Source of the DNA: Erythrobacter sp. CCH5-A1
GTDB lineage: Bacteria; Pseudomonadota; Alphaproteobacteria; Sphingomonadales; Sphingomonadaceae
Direction of reading: 5' to 3'
Assembly (NCBI RefSeq): GCF_001557115.1
Contig: NZ_LSKQ01000103.1
Coordinates: 1-16,585 of the forward strand
Length of the DNA: 16,585 nucleotides
This document shows positions 1 to 9,730 of the stretch, one piece after another. The notes beneath the pieces are model-generated. The model did no database searches. It worked only from the letters and a program-made list of their open reading frames with translations, and had not been told where the DNA came from. The translations under genes were made by a program, and so were the position numbers. Every line of letters starts with the position of its first letter. The stretch's first letter is position 1.

Positions 1-41
1 ACCCACGCCCCCCCCGCCGAAGAAGGAGTGATCGCTGAAGG

Positions 42-1283
42 ATGAAAGTTTCGATCCTTGAGGGCCAACACCTCGCCGTGGAAAAGCCTCCGAATCGGAT
101 CGCACTCCTCGCACAGACGTTGCACACTGCGGCAGCGGAACATATGGTGTCCGTGTTCCGCAAAGCGAGGTTAGCCATGCAACTCAAAGACGCTCTCGCG
201 ATCGAAAGACCGCAACCGGCCAGCCCGCCAGCATTCCGTTTTATCGATCTGTTTGCAGGGATCGGCGGCATGAGAATCCCGTTTGACGAGCTGGGAGGGA
301 AATGCGTCTTCTCCTCCGAATGGGATGAATTCGCCAAGAAGACCTACGCCCTTAACTTCGGGCACGAGCCGAAGGGGGACATCACGACGATTGCAGCGAA
401 GGACATCGGAGAGCATGATCTTCTGCTTGGCGGCTTCCCTTGCCAGGCATTCTCGAACGCCGGCCTTAAGCGCGGCTTCTTCGATACGCGCGGGACAATG
501 TTCTTCGAGATCCAGCGTATACTTGCGGAATGGCGCCCGAAGATGTTCCTGCTGGAAAACGTCAAGCAGCTCCGCGGGCACGATAAAGGCAGGACATTGC
601 AGACGATTCTTTCAATCCTCGACGGGGACTGTCCGCCCTTGCCAGATGACGTGCCGATGTCGCTCGAAGCAAGGAAGTCTCTCTCGAGAAAGCTGAACTA
701 TGCTGTTGACTGGCGGGTTCTTTCCGCGACCAGCTTTGGCGTGCCTCAGCGGCGCGAACGGGTTTACATCGTCGGATTTGACCGAGACTACTATGGCGAC
801 GCCGACCCGAGGGAAGTCTTCAAGAATCTGGAGGGAATCGAGCAGGCAACGCAGTTGGGTGACGCGCTGGAACCTGAAGGCTCGAACGATCTTGCGCGCT
901 ATACAATCTCCGACCGGCTCTGGGAGGGCCTGATCCGGCGGATGGCGAGGCATGAAGCCAAGGGAAACGGTTTCGGCCACAAGGTTTTCGGAAGCGAGGA
1001 TGCGTATTGTAACACCATCACGTCGCGGTACTATAAAGACGGGCGCGAAATCCTGATCGACCAGTCACACCTCGGACTTAACCCCCGTCGCCTGACGCCA
1101 CGCGAGTGCGCTCGGATTCAGGGCTTTCCTGACTGGTTTGATCTCGGTGCCTGCTCTGACACGCAGCTCTACAGGCAGTTCGGCAACTCTGTTTCGGTTC
1201 CGGTCATCCGCTCAATAGCGAAGTCGATGATCGCGTACTCGGCGGAATTGGAAGCCACTATCAAGAGGGCAGCTGTTGGCTGA
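42..1283 (+). CDS. dcm: Dcm-type DNA (cytosine-5-)-methyltransferase
   Basis: Transfers a methyl group from S-adenosylmethionine to C5 of cytosine in a short DNA target. The 413-residue protein shows the m5C-methylase motifs in order: motif I FIDLFAGIGG (67-76), motif IV GGFPCQAFS with catalytic Cys134, motif VI ENV (172-174), motif VIII QRRERVYI (236-243), motif IX RRLTPRECARIQGFP (349-363) and motif X QFGNSVSVPV (379-388). The target-recognition stretch (about 288-342), including GNGFG and RYYKDGREILID, closely resembles E. coli Dcm from memory, so a CCWGG- or CCNGG-like target is inferred. About 66 residues precede motif I, in line with the long Dcm N-terminus, which favours this ATG; AAGGAG lies at 23-28, a slightly long spacing. 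ATGs at 144 and 177 are alternatives. The 3' end overlaps vsr by 8 bp. Base composition is lower in GC than lepA and beyond. Only 41 bases upstream are visible. Confidence 0.93.
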   Translation: MKVSILEGQHLAVEKPPNRIALLAQTLHTAAAEHMVSVFRKARLAMQLKDALAIERPQPASPPAFRFIDLFAGIGGMRIPFDELGGKCVFSSEWDEFAKKTYALNFGHEPKGDITTIAAKDIGEHDLLLGGFPCQAFSNAGLKRGFFDTRGTMFFEIQRILAEWRPKMFLLENVKQLRGHDKGRTLQTILSILDGDCPPLPDDVPMSLEARKSLSRKLNYAVDWRVLSATSFGVPQRRERVYIVGFDRDYYGDADPREVFKNLEGIEQATQLGDALEPEGSNDLARYTISDRLWEGLIRRMARHEAKGNGFGHKVFGSEDAYCNTITSRYYKDGREILIDQSHLGLNPRRLTPRECARIQGFPDWFDLGACSDTQLYRQFGNSVSVPVIRSIAKSMIAYSAELEATIKRAAVG

Positions 1284-1743
1284 TATTGTCGATCCGCGCA
1301 GACGCTCGGAGATGATGGCGGGCATTCGCGGCAAAGATACCAAGCCGGAGCTAGTTGTCAGACGGCTATTGCATAGCCGTGGATACCGCTTCCGCCTTCA
1401 CCGTAAAGACCTTCCGGGAAAACCGGATATCGTTTTGGCGAAATGGAACACCGTGATATTTGTTCACGGGTGTTTCTGGCATGGTCATACAAACTGCTCA
1501 CTATTTCGGTTGCCCAAAAGCCGTACCGAATTCTGGGAAGCGAAGATTGCAACAAACCAAGCGCGCGACAAGGAAGTTAAGGGCAAGTTAAGTGATCTTG
1601 GTTGGAAGACCATTGAGATTTGGGAGTGCTCTTCAAAGGGAAAGGGCGCCTTGCCCGCAGAACAAATGTGCCGCGAGATAGATCATGCCATCAGGCAAGC
1701 GGACCTGATGAATTACGAGGTCCGAGGATTTCAGATTGCATAA
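1276..1743 (+). CDS. vsr: Very short patch repair (Vsr) endonuclease
   Basis: Vsr nicks DNA 5' of a T in a T:G mismatch made when 5-methylcytosine deaminates, so C can be restored by short-patch repair. The 155 residues match the usual length. The N-terminal VDPRRRSEMMAGIRGKDTKPE block (residues 5-25) is a family hallmark. The catalytic Asp falls at 51 (PGKPDIVL), as in E. coli Vsr, with His64 and His69 following. The zinc ligands appear as Cys66, His71, Cys74 and Cys118, with a one-residue insertion before Cys74 relative to E. coli. Translation starts at TTG inside the last codons of dcm, with an AGAGGG Shine-Dalgarno-like run just upstream, so the two are probably translationally coupled. 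The 3' end overlaps the convergent HNH gene by 13 bp (1731-1743). Confidence 0.95.
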   Translation: MADIVDPRRRSEMMAGIRGKDTKPELVVRRLLHSRGYRFRLHRKDLPGKPDIVLAKWNTVIFVHGCFWHGHTNCSLFRLPKSRTEFWEAKIATNQARDKEVKGKLSDLGWKTIEIWECSSKGKGALPAEQMCREIDHAIRQADLMNYEVRGFQIA

Positions 1744-2591
1744 AGAGCTAATACGTCGTCCTCAATCCACCCGACAGATTTGATGAAATCTGAACGCAGA
1801 CGAACAATGCGCGCAAGTTGCTCTTCAAAAACATCAAACTTTCCGGAGTGCACCAAGCGATGGGACCACGGATTGAAGCAGCAAATATTCTCGACAACGT
1901 CGAGAGAGTGGGAAAAGTTATCCTGCAATTTCATAGGGATAAGGTGGTGCGCTTCCATGAAAGCCAAGCCCGACGAGCGAGAAATGAATGTCGGAAAATC
2001 AGGAAAGAGCTCGCAAACAAACCCAGCCCTGTTCAACGCATCAAGAGCCACCCTCCGGTCACGTCCGTATTGATATGTAACGTTCGCCTTCTTCTCCGGA
2101 GCCTCGGGATCGTTGAGGTCCAGCTGAAAGTTATCAACTTCCGATTCAAGGTTTTCATTTCTATCCTCAGGATCAAGAATACCTGAGTTGATTTTTTCAA
2201 GCATATCTGGGCTCATTTCACAGAGCCATAGCTCATTCCCTCTCTCGAAAACTCCCCAGAACCACCCAGGTAGGGGCTTAAATTGATCAACACGCAAATA
2301 TAGCCGCAGTTCTCGAGGCTTGTTCGTCTTGTAAGACGTCGTCAATTTGATTCTGCGACCTGAAGGATAGAGACGATAGGGTAGTTCGGGATCTACGCCT
2401 TTCGCCTTGATCGCATCTATGCTTCCATGCCTTAGCTCGAGAGTGTCGCCGAAAAACTCCTCGGCGAGTTCCTGCTCTGGACCAACAAAGGTAATCTGGG
2501 ATTTGCTGAACTCATCCTGCGTCACCGGGGAAAAACCCCCACGACGTGCCCCAAAAAACCGATTCATCCTCGCTGTGAATTGTTCGCTCAA
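1731..2591 (-). CDS. HNH endonuclease, probable restriction partner of the Dcm methylase
   Basis: A 286-residue protein with an unrecognised N-terminal part (about 1-165) and a C-terminal HNH (ββα-metal) nuclease domain. The nuclease core is EAHHLIP (213-219, His215/His216), the Asn of VVEN (Asn235), and SHRLVH (His244, His248). Many HNH proteins carry zinc-binding cysteines around the last His; here the expected CxxC positions read N and S, so that zinc site seems absent. A sole Cys193 sits where the first half-site usually starts. Since it stands beside a methylase and Vsr, the likely job is cleavage of DNA lacking the methyl mark; the N-terminal part would then recognise the target. A 5-methylcytosine-dependent enzyme is the main alternative. 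Start chosen: TTG at 2591, with GGAGG five bases upstream; ATG at 2567 is the alternative and has a poor ribosome site. No other gene separates it from lepA. Function is inferred from motif and context. Confidence 0.8.
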   Translation of the reverse strand: MSEQFTARMNRFFGARRGGFSPVTQDEFSKSQITFVGPEQELAEEFFGDTLELRHGSIDAIKAKGVDPELPYRLYPSGRRIKLTTSYKTNKPRELRLYLRVDQFKPLPGWFWGVFERGNELWLCEMSPDMLEKINSGILDPEDRNENLESEVDNFQLDLNDPEAPEKKANVTYQYGRDRRVALDALNRAGFVCELFPDFPTFISRSSGLAFMEAHHLIPMKLQDNFSHSLDVVENICCFNPWSHRLVHSGKFDVFEEQLARIVRLRSDFIKSVGWIEDDVLALYAI

Positions 2592-4409
<1,818 letters not shown>

Positions 4410-4474
4410 CGCCGCGCGATGTAGCGCCCGGTCACGCCAATGTCATTCGCCAAAAACGCAACTGCCTGAAGGGG

Positions 4475-6655
4475 TCAGACCGGCTCGCCACGCAGACCGC
4501 GCGAACAGCCGAACTTGGGCACTGCGCCCGCGCGGCCGAGATCCTGCGCGAGGCCCATGAACTTGCCCGGGGCCAGCGGCGCAAGCGGCGCGCCGGCTGC
4601 GGCGAGTGCGTAGGGCGAGACGCGGTTGCGGGTGCACAGGCCGCCCGATCCGTCCTCGATCAGCGACTGCTCGAACTCCAGCCCCTGCACATCACCGCTG
4701 GAGCGCGTCACCGTCGCCACCGCGAGCTGGCCGCCGCCGAGGTCGACCACGAACTGCGTTCCCTTGGGCACATTGGCCAGCCCCTCGATAAGCGCGCCCG
4801 ACTTGGAGAGGTTGCGCAGCGTCACCTCGTAGGCGTAATCGTCGTGGATCACCTGGATCTTGCGGAACACCGTGCGCCGCCGGGCCCGGCGGGTGCGTTC
4901 GGCGCCCGGTTCGATCTGCCACGTGCCGCCGGACATCTCCGCGGCGACGGTCTCGGCCTCGGCCGGTTCGCTGAAGATCGGACCCTGTAGATAGCGCACG
5001 CCGCCGCCGGTGAGCGCCGCAAGGAGCCCTGCGCTCTCGACCCCGCCGGCCATGGTGTCCATTTGCAGGGCCCCCGCAAGCGCGACGATCGCGCGCACCA
5101 GCCCCATCTCGCGGGCATCGTGGCGCTCGGCCTCGGCGACCAGCTTCTGGTCGATCTTGATCGCATCGAAGGGCGCGCGGCGCAGGTAGGCGAGCGATGA
5201 AAAGCCGCTGCCGAATTCGTCCAGCGTCAGCCGCACCCCGAGCTTGAACAGCGCAGCGAGCGTGCGGTCGACCACGTTCGCATCGCCGAAGAACACCGCT
5301 TCGCTGATCTCCAGCTCGAGCCGCCCCGGCGCAAGGCTGGCCGCTTCGAGCGCCTCGCCCACCAGCGCCACGAAATCGTCGGCCAGAAACAGTGATACCG
5401 GGACATTGACCGCAAGCCGCACGCTTTCGGGCCACGCGGCAGCCCCGGCGCAGGCCGCGCCGATCGCCCAGCGACCGACGTCGGCAATCAGCGCCGAGCC
5501 TTCGATGATCTGCGCGAACTCCTCCTCGTCGATCACGCCGCGCTCGGCATGGTTCCAGCACACATGGGCTTCGAGCGAGGCAACCGTGCCCGCCGCAGCC
5601 TCGACGATCGGCTCGAAGCGCAAGAACAGCTGCTTCTCGCGCAGCGCGGTGCCGAGGTCCTGTTCGAGCCGGCGGCGAAAGATCGTCTCGTTCTCGAGGT
5701 CGCCCGAGAAGAATCGGTACTGCGCCCGCCCGCCGTTCTTGGCGGCATAGAGCGCAAGGTCGGCGGCGCGCACGATGTCCTCGCGGGTCATGCCGTCATG
5801 CGGGGCGATGGCGATCCCGACCGAGGCGCCGATCACGCAGCGGCCCTCGTCGAGGCTGTAGGGCTGGCGCAGCATGGCGATGATCTTGGCGGCGATCTCG
5901 CCCAGCACCCCGCGGTCGTCGATATCGGGGAGCAGCACCTGGAATTCATCACCCCCGAGCCGCCCGATCTCGCATTCGCGATCGATGGCGCGCGCGAGGC
6001 GCGATGCGACCTGCTTCAACAGCTCGTCACCGGCGGCATGGCCGAGCGTGTCGTTGACATGCTTGAAGCGGTCGAGATCGATCATCAGGACCGCGCAGTT
6101 GCGGCGCGCCGTCTTGAAAGCGGTGAGCGTTGCCTCGATGTGGCTCGCCATGCGGTGGCGGTTGCTGAGGCCGGTGAGCGAATCGAAACGCGCGAGGCGG
6201 GCGGTTTCCTCCTCGCGGGCATATTCCTCGGTGATGTCGGTCCCGGTGCCGCGGAAGCCCAGGAACTTGCCACTGGCGCTCATGATCGGCTGGCCGGACA
6301 GGCGCAGCACCATGGCTTGCGGACGGCGCGCGGCGCGCACCGCCATGCCGACGAAGGACTTGTGCGCCCCCAGCATCAGCGACAGCGACTTGCCGCGCCC
6401 GTCGCTCTCGGCCGCTGTAAAGATCGCGGTGAGCGGCTGACCGATCAGCGCATCGAGCGGCAGATCGAGCCGCGCGGCAATGGCGGCAGACAGATAGGTG
6501 AGGTTACCCATCGCATCGCTCGCCCAGAACCAGCCGAGGCCCGACTGCTCGAGATCGTCGAGCATCGCGAGCCGCTCGCCATCGGTCAGCGCCGATGCCG
6601 GGCCGTGCGGTCCATGGCGACCGCTGCGGGATGACAGGAGACCCTTCAGGGACAT
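4475..6655 (-). CDS. PAS-GGDEF-degenerate EAL-PilZ cyclic-di-GMP protein (soluble)
   Basis: A 726-residue soluble signalling protein. Domains: PAS sensor (about 30-145), GGDEF diguanylate cyclase (about 155-318, intact GGDEF at 234-238, metal-site DLDRFKHVND), EAL phosphodiesterase-like (about 328-575), PilZ (about 590-668) and a 58-residue Ala/Pro/Gly-rich tail. The EAL domain looks inactive: the signature is EAH (362-364), the DDFG loop is DEFG (479-482), and the EGVE glutamate is Gly537. RocR Glu352, a proposed catalytic base, is the likely equivalent. Asn417, Lys500 and Gln557 remain, so c-di-GMP might still bind. The PilZ domain keeps RxxxR (Arg594, Arg598) and NxSxxG (615-620). No RxxD inhibitory site lies at the usual spacing before GGDEF. 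Probable role: c-di-GMP synthesis and/or sensing. GGAGG sits 12 bases before the ATG, rather far. It is a paralogue of the upstream gene in the same orientation. Confidence 0.9.
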   Translation of the reverse strand: MSLKGLLSSRSGRHGPHGPASALTDGERLAMLDDLEQSGLGWFWASDAMGNLTYLSAAIAARLDLPLDALIGQPLTAIFTAAESDGRGKSLSLMLGAHKSFVGMAVRAARRPQAMVLRLSGQPIMSASGKFLGFRGTGTDITEEYAREEETARLARFDSLTGLSNRHRMASHIEATLTAFKTARRNCAVLMIDLDRFKHVNDTLGHAAGDELLKQVASRLARAIDRECEIGRLGGDEFQVLLPDIDDRGVLGEIAAKIIAMLRQPYSLDEGRCVIGASVGIAIAPHDGMTREDIVRAADLALYAAKNGGRAQYRFFSGDLENETIFRRRLEQDLGTALREKQLFLRFEPIVEAAAGTVASLEAHVCWNHAERGVIDEEEFAQIIEGSALIADVGRWAIGAACAGAAAWPESVRLAVNVPVSLFLADDFVALVGEALEAASLAPGRLELEISEAVFFGDANVVDRTLAALFKLGVRLTLDEFGSGFSSLAYLRRAPFDAIKIDQKLVAEAERHDAREMGLVRAIVALAGALQMDTMAGGVESAGLLAALTGGGVRYLQGPIFSEPAEAETVAAEMSGGTWQIEPGAERTRRARRRTVFRKIQVIHDDYAYEVTLRNLSKSGALIEGLANVPKGTQFVVDLGGGQLAVATVTRSSGDVQGLEFEQSLIEDGSGGLCTRNRVSPYALAAAGAPLAPLAPGKFMGLAQDLGRAGAVPKFGCSRGLRGEPV

Positions 6656-6800
6656 CTCGCGGGCAAACCTCCAGAGCCCGGGCGCAGGGGCAAAGCCTGC
6701 CGCCGGAGCATGTTCGCCAAGATTAAAGCGCGATGGTTACTTTTGGCCTAACGCGGCTGCCTAAGCGGTTTGCCAAAGGCACTGTTTACCCATCGTGCGC
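6656..6800 (-). other. Spacer between the two c-di-GMP genes, with imperfect repeats
   Basis: A 145-bp non-coding gap. It holds an imperfect direct repeat, CCTAACGCGG (6748-6757 approx.) and CCTAAGCGG (6760-6769 approx.), flanked by TTTGGC (6742-6747) and GCCAAA (6772-6777), which can pair across a 24-base loop. This could be an operator or a weak transcription end for the upstream paralogue. No T-run or convincing promoter was found. Confidence 0.3.
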
Positions 6801-9527
6801 CTACCAACCCGCAGCCTGGCCCGGCTGGGTCTTGAGCACCGAGAAGGTGCCATCGGCACGGCGGCGCAGGGGCTGGTGGAACTCGACCCCGACGCGGTTC
6901 TCGCGCGACCAGCGCACCTGTGCGGTGACCGTCTTGTCGGCCGAGAATTCGACCCGCACCGCGCTGCCGGCGGGCATGTTCCACAGCCCTTCGATCATCG
7001 CCCCGCTTTCCGAGATGTTGCGCAGCGTGGCATTGAGGCGGTTGCCGTTGTGGACCACCACCACGCGGCGCAGCAGGTTCTGGCGCGGCGCGCGGGCGGA
7101 TTGCGGCCCGTCGGCCTGCGCGACCAGATCGCCCGAAACCAGCGCGGTCGCATCGGAGGCATTCATCGGCTTGTAGTAGATGTAGCCCTGGACGTGGGAG
7201 CAGCCGAGCAGGCGGACCAGTTCGAGCTCGTCCAATGTCTCCACGCCCTCTGCCGTGGTGTCCATGTGCAGCGCTTCGGCGAGGCTGGTGATCGAGGCAA
7301 TAATCGCGCCGTTGCGGCTGCCCTCTTCGGTGGCGCCCTGCACGAAACTGCGGTCGATCTTGATCTTGTCGAACGGCGCCTTCTTCAGATAGCCGAGCGA
7401 CGAATAGCCCGTGCCGAAATCGTCGAGCGCAAGCCGCACGCCGACGCGCTTCAGGGCCTTGAACATCGCGTCCGTGCCCGAGCTGTCGTTGAGGAACACG
7501 CTCTCGGTGATTTCCAGCTCGAGCCGCGAGGGCGCGACACCGCTATGGGCGAGCGCGTTGGCGACGATGGTCGGCAGGTCGGGATTGGCGAATTGCAGCG
7601 CCGAGACGTTGACCGCGCAGCGGATCGAGCGCGGCCACCGGGCAAGGTCCGCGCAGGCGCGGCGCAGCGCCCATTGGCCGATGCGGTCGATGAGGCCCGC
7701 ATCCTCGGCGATGGGCACGAACTTGGCCGGGCTGATCCAGCCACGCTTGGGGTGCTGCCAGCGCATCAGCGCCTCGAAGCCGACGATCTTCTCGTTCGCA
7801 GCATAGACGACCGGCTGGTAGTAGAGCTCAAGCTCGCCCTTGGCGATCGCCTCGCGCAGGTCCTGTTCGAGCTCGGCGCGCTCTTCGGCCGCGGCGTGCA
7901 GGTCTTCGGCGTAGAAGCGGTAGACCCCGCGGCCCGCATCCTTGGCGGCATAGAGCGCAAGGTCGACATTGCGGATGATCTCGTCGCTCGTGGAACCGTG
8001 TTCGGGCGCCAGCGCGATCCCGACCGAGGCGCCGATCACCACGCTCTGGCCCTGGATCGAATAGGGCTGCGAGAGCGAGGCGATAATTGTCTGCGCCATG
8101 TGGCCGAGCGTATGGCGATCCTGGTGGCCGGGGACGATCACCTGGAACTCGTCGCCGCCCAGACGCCCGCAGCGCCCGTTGCCGTCGATCGCGCGCTCGA
8201 GCCGCTGGGCGACCTGCTTCAGGAGCGCATCGCCCGCCGGGTGGCCAAGCGTATCGTTGACGTGCTTGAAACGGTCGAGATCGAGCATCAGCACCGCGCA
8301 GGCACGCTCGCGGCCGCTCGGGGCGGCGAGGATCTGCTCCAATGCCTGGCTCATCTGCACACGGTTGGCGAGCCCGGTGAGCGAATCGTAATGCGCGAGG
8401 CGCGAGACCTGCTGCTCGGAGCGACGCTTCTCGGTCAGGTCGGTGCCGTGCCCGCGGAAGCCGCAGAAGTTCTTGTAGCTGTCGTACACCGGGCGACCCG
8501 CGAGCGCCCACCAGCGTTCATCGCCGGTGGTGGCGGCGCGGACCTCGACATCGTGGAAGGCCGAGCGCGCGGACAGGTGGAAAGCGAGCGTGCGTTCCGC
8601 ATCGGCCGCGCCTTGCGAGGCATCGACAATCTCGGACAGCGGCAGGCCGACCACTTCATCGGTGGTCTTGCCGAGCACGGTTGCGGCCTTGGGGGAGATG
8701 TAGGTGATGAGCCCGCGGCGGTCGGTTTCCCAGAACCAGCCCTGCCCGGTCTCCTCGAAGCTGCGCAGGATATCCTCGGCGCGCGCCGCAACCCGTTCAC
8801 GCGCCTCGCGCGCGAGCCTGCGCTTCTTGGCGGCCTTCCATTCGAGCCGCGCGATCAGCGACAAGGTCAGCGCGGCCGCGAACACAGCCGCATAGGTGAC
8901 GTTCTCGGGCACCAGCACGGCAAAGCCCGTCCAGCTCGCGATCTTGGCGCAGAACAGCGAGATGATCCGCATGTCGAACAGCGCAGCGGCCGCCGCGTTG
9001 ATGCACACCAGCGTCGCGATAGCCCATTGCCACGGCAGGCCTTCGCCGACCCACAGGGCAAGCGCGAGACCCGAACAGGCCATCGGCAGCACGATCGCGA
9101 CGAGCACGATCCCGAACCGCACCGCGGCCGCCTTCTCGGCCCGGCGCTCGATCGCGGCGAACAGCGATCCGCAGGCGAACAGCGTCGCCGAGGCGAGCGC
9201 GAAAGCCAGGGTGGTGGTGGACGGGAGACCCTGAAAAACCAATGCGGCCATCGCGTAGGCCGCCACAAGGAACAGCGTCATGCCCCCGGCCTGGCGCGGC
9301 AGGAAGAAGCTCTGTTCGCTGGCGGGCTCGTCGATCGCCTGCTGCAATCCGCCGGGATTTTCCGCGCGCAGCCTCTCGGTCCCACGCCGCTCGCCCCGCG
9401 CGCGCCCCTCGCCCACTGCAGCCTCGCCGGTAGCGGCCCGCGCATTGGCGACCGCGCGCAGATCGCGGCCTGCGCCAAGCGGGCGCGGATCGGTGGTAGC
9501 GAATTTGCGAATAGGTTCCCCAGCCAT
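6801..9527 (-). CDS. Membrane PAS-GGDEF-EAL-PilZ cyclic-di-GMP enzyme with intact EAL
   Basis: A 908-residue bifunctional c-di-GMP enzyme. Order: charged Arg/Ala/Gly-rich N-terminus (1-80), a hydrophobic region with five or six membrane segments (about 82-227), a basic linker, PAS (about 252-365), GGDEF (about 378-540, GGDEF at 457-461), EAL (about 550-795) and PilZ (about 812-890). The EAL motifs are intact: EAL (585-587), NVSALQF (Asn640), LEITES (671-676), DDFGTG (702-707), KID (723-725), AEGVET (759-764) and Gln780. Hydrolysis of c-di-GMP to pGpG is therefore expected. GGDEF also looks catalytic, without an RxxD inhibitory site at the usual spacing. In PilZ, NISESG (837-842) is kept, but the first Arg of RxxxR aligns with Gln816 (an Arg is at 815). 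The membrane region probably senses or anchors. It is divergent from phaC and just upstream of the soluble paralogue. The ATG start has only a weak GAGG some 12 bases away. Confidence 0.93.
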   Translation of the reverse strand: MAGEPIRKFATTDPRPLGAGRDLRAVANARAATGEAAVGEGRARGERRGTERLRAENPGGLQQAIDEPASEQSFFLPRQAGGMTLFLVAAYAMAALVFQGLPSTTTLAFALASATLFACGSLFAAIERRAEKAAAVRFGIVLVAIVLPMACSGLALALWVGEGLPWQWAIATLVCINAAAAALFDMRIISLFCAKIASWTGFAVLVPENVTYAAVFAAALTLSLIARLEWKAAKKRRLAREARERVAARAEDILRSFEETGQGWFWETDRRGLITYISPKAATVLGKTTDEVVGLPLSEIVDASQGAADAERTLAFHLSARSAFHDVEVRAATTGDERWWALAGRPVYDSYKNFCGFRGHGTDLTEKRRSEQQVSRLAHYDSLTGLANRVQMSQALEQILAAPSGRERACAVLMLDLDRFKHVNDTLGHPAGDALLKQVAQRLERAIDGNGRCGRLGGDEFQVIVPGHQDRHTLGHMAQTIIASLSQPYSIQGQSVVIGASVGIALAPEHGSTSDEIIRNVDLALYAAKDAGRGVYRFYAEDLHAAAEERAELEQDLREAIAKGELELYYQPVVYAANEKIVGFEALMRWQHPKRGWISPAKFVPIAEDAGLIDRIGQWALRRACADLARWPRSIRCAVNVSALQFANPDLPTIVANALAHSGVAPSRLELEITESVFLNDSSGTDAMFKALKRVGVRLALDDFGTGYSSLGYLKKAPFDKIKIDRSFVQGATEEGSRNGAIIASITSLAEALHMDTTAEGVETLDELELVRLLGCSHVQGYIYYKPMNASDATALVSGDLVAQADGPQSARAPRQNLLRRVVVVHNGNRLNATLRNISESGAMIEGLWNMPAGSAVRVEFSADKTVTAQVRWSRENRVGVEFHQPLRRRADGTFSVLKTQPGQAAGW

Positions 9528-9730
9528 TGGTCCGCATTGCCTCAGGATGGCCTAGAAAAGCGTTAATCGGGATACTTAATTCTTGAACCAAACCGGCGCT
9601 GCGCGGCCATCCGGCGCTCTTGCTGATGCTTGCAACTTGGCTTGGGAGGCTGCATTCTCGCAGCAGCGACCGCGTTAACCCGAAGCCGCCGGAAAAGCGG
9701 CACGCGCAAGGTCGAGCAAGAGGGGATTTC
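9528..9730. promoter_or_regulatory. Divergent promoter region between the c-di-GMP gene and phaC
   Basis: A 203-bp non-coding gap between divergent genes, so it should hold promoters for both. Around 9558-9590 it is AT-richer than its surroundings (GTTAATCGGGATACTTAATT). CTGC-N6-GCAG at 9650-9663 is an inverted repeat similar to, but wider than, the CTGC-N3/N4-GCAG sites I recall for alphaproteobacterial PhaR. No -35/-10 pair is good enough to call. Confidence 0.35.

Noticed and set aside
1..2591. Prophage or integrative element
   Set aside because: Lower GC suggests transfer, but I see no integrase, transposase, att-like direct repeat or tRNA gene at the visible edges.
6795..9566. Plus-strand open frame of 923 codons opposite the membrane c-di-GMP gene
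   Set aside because: The minus strand encodes clear PAS, GGDEF, EAL and PilZ motifs. The plus-strand product is low-complexity Arg/Ala/Gly/Asp sequence, typical of a shadow frame.
9620..9730. Upstream extension of phaC to an ATG at 9620
   Set aside because: The added residues do not resemble PhaC, and the ATG at 9731 has a good AGAGGGG site and gives the class II length.
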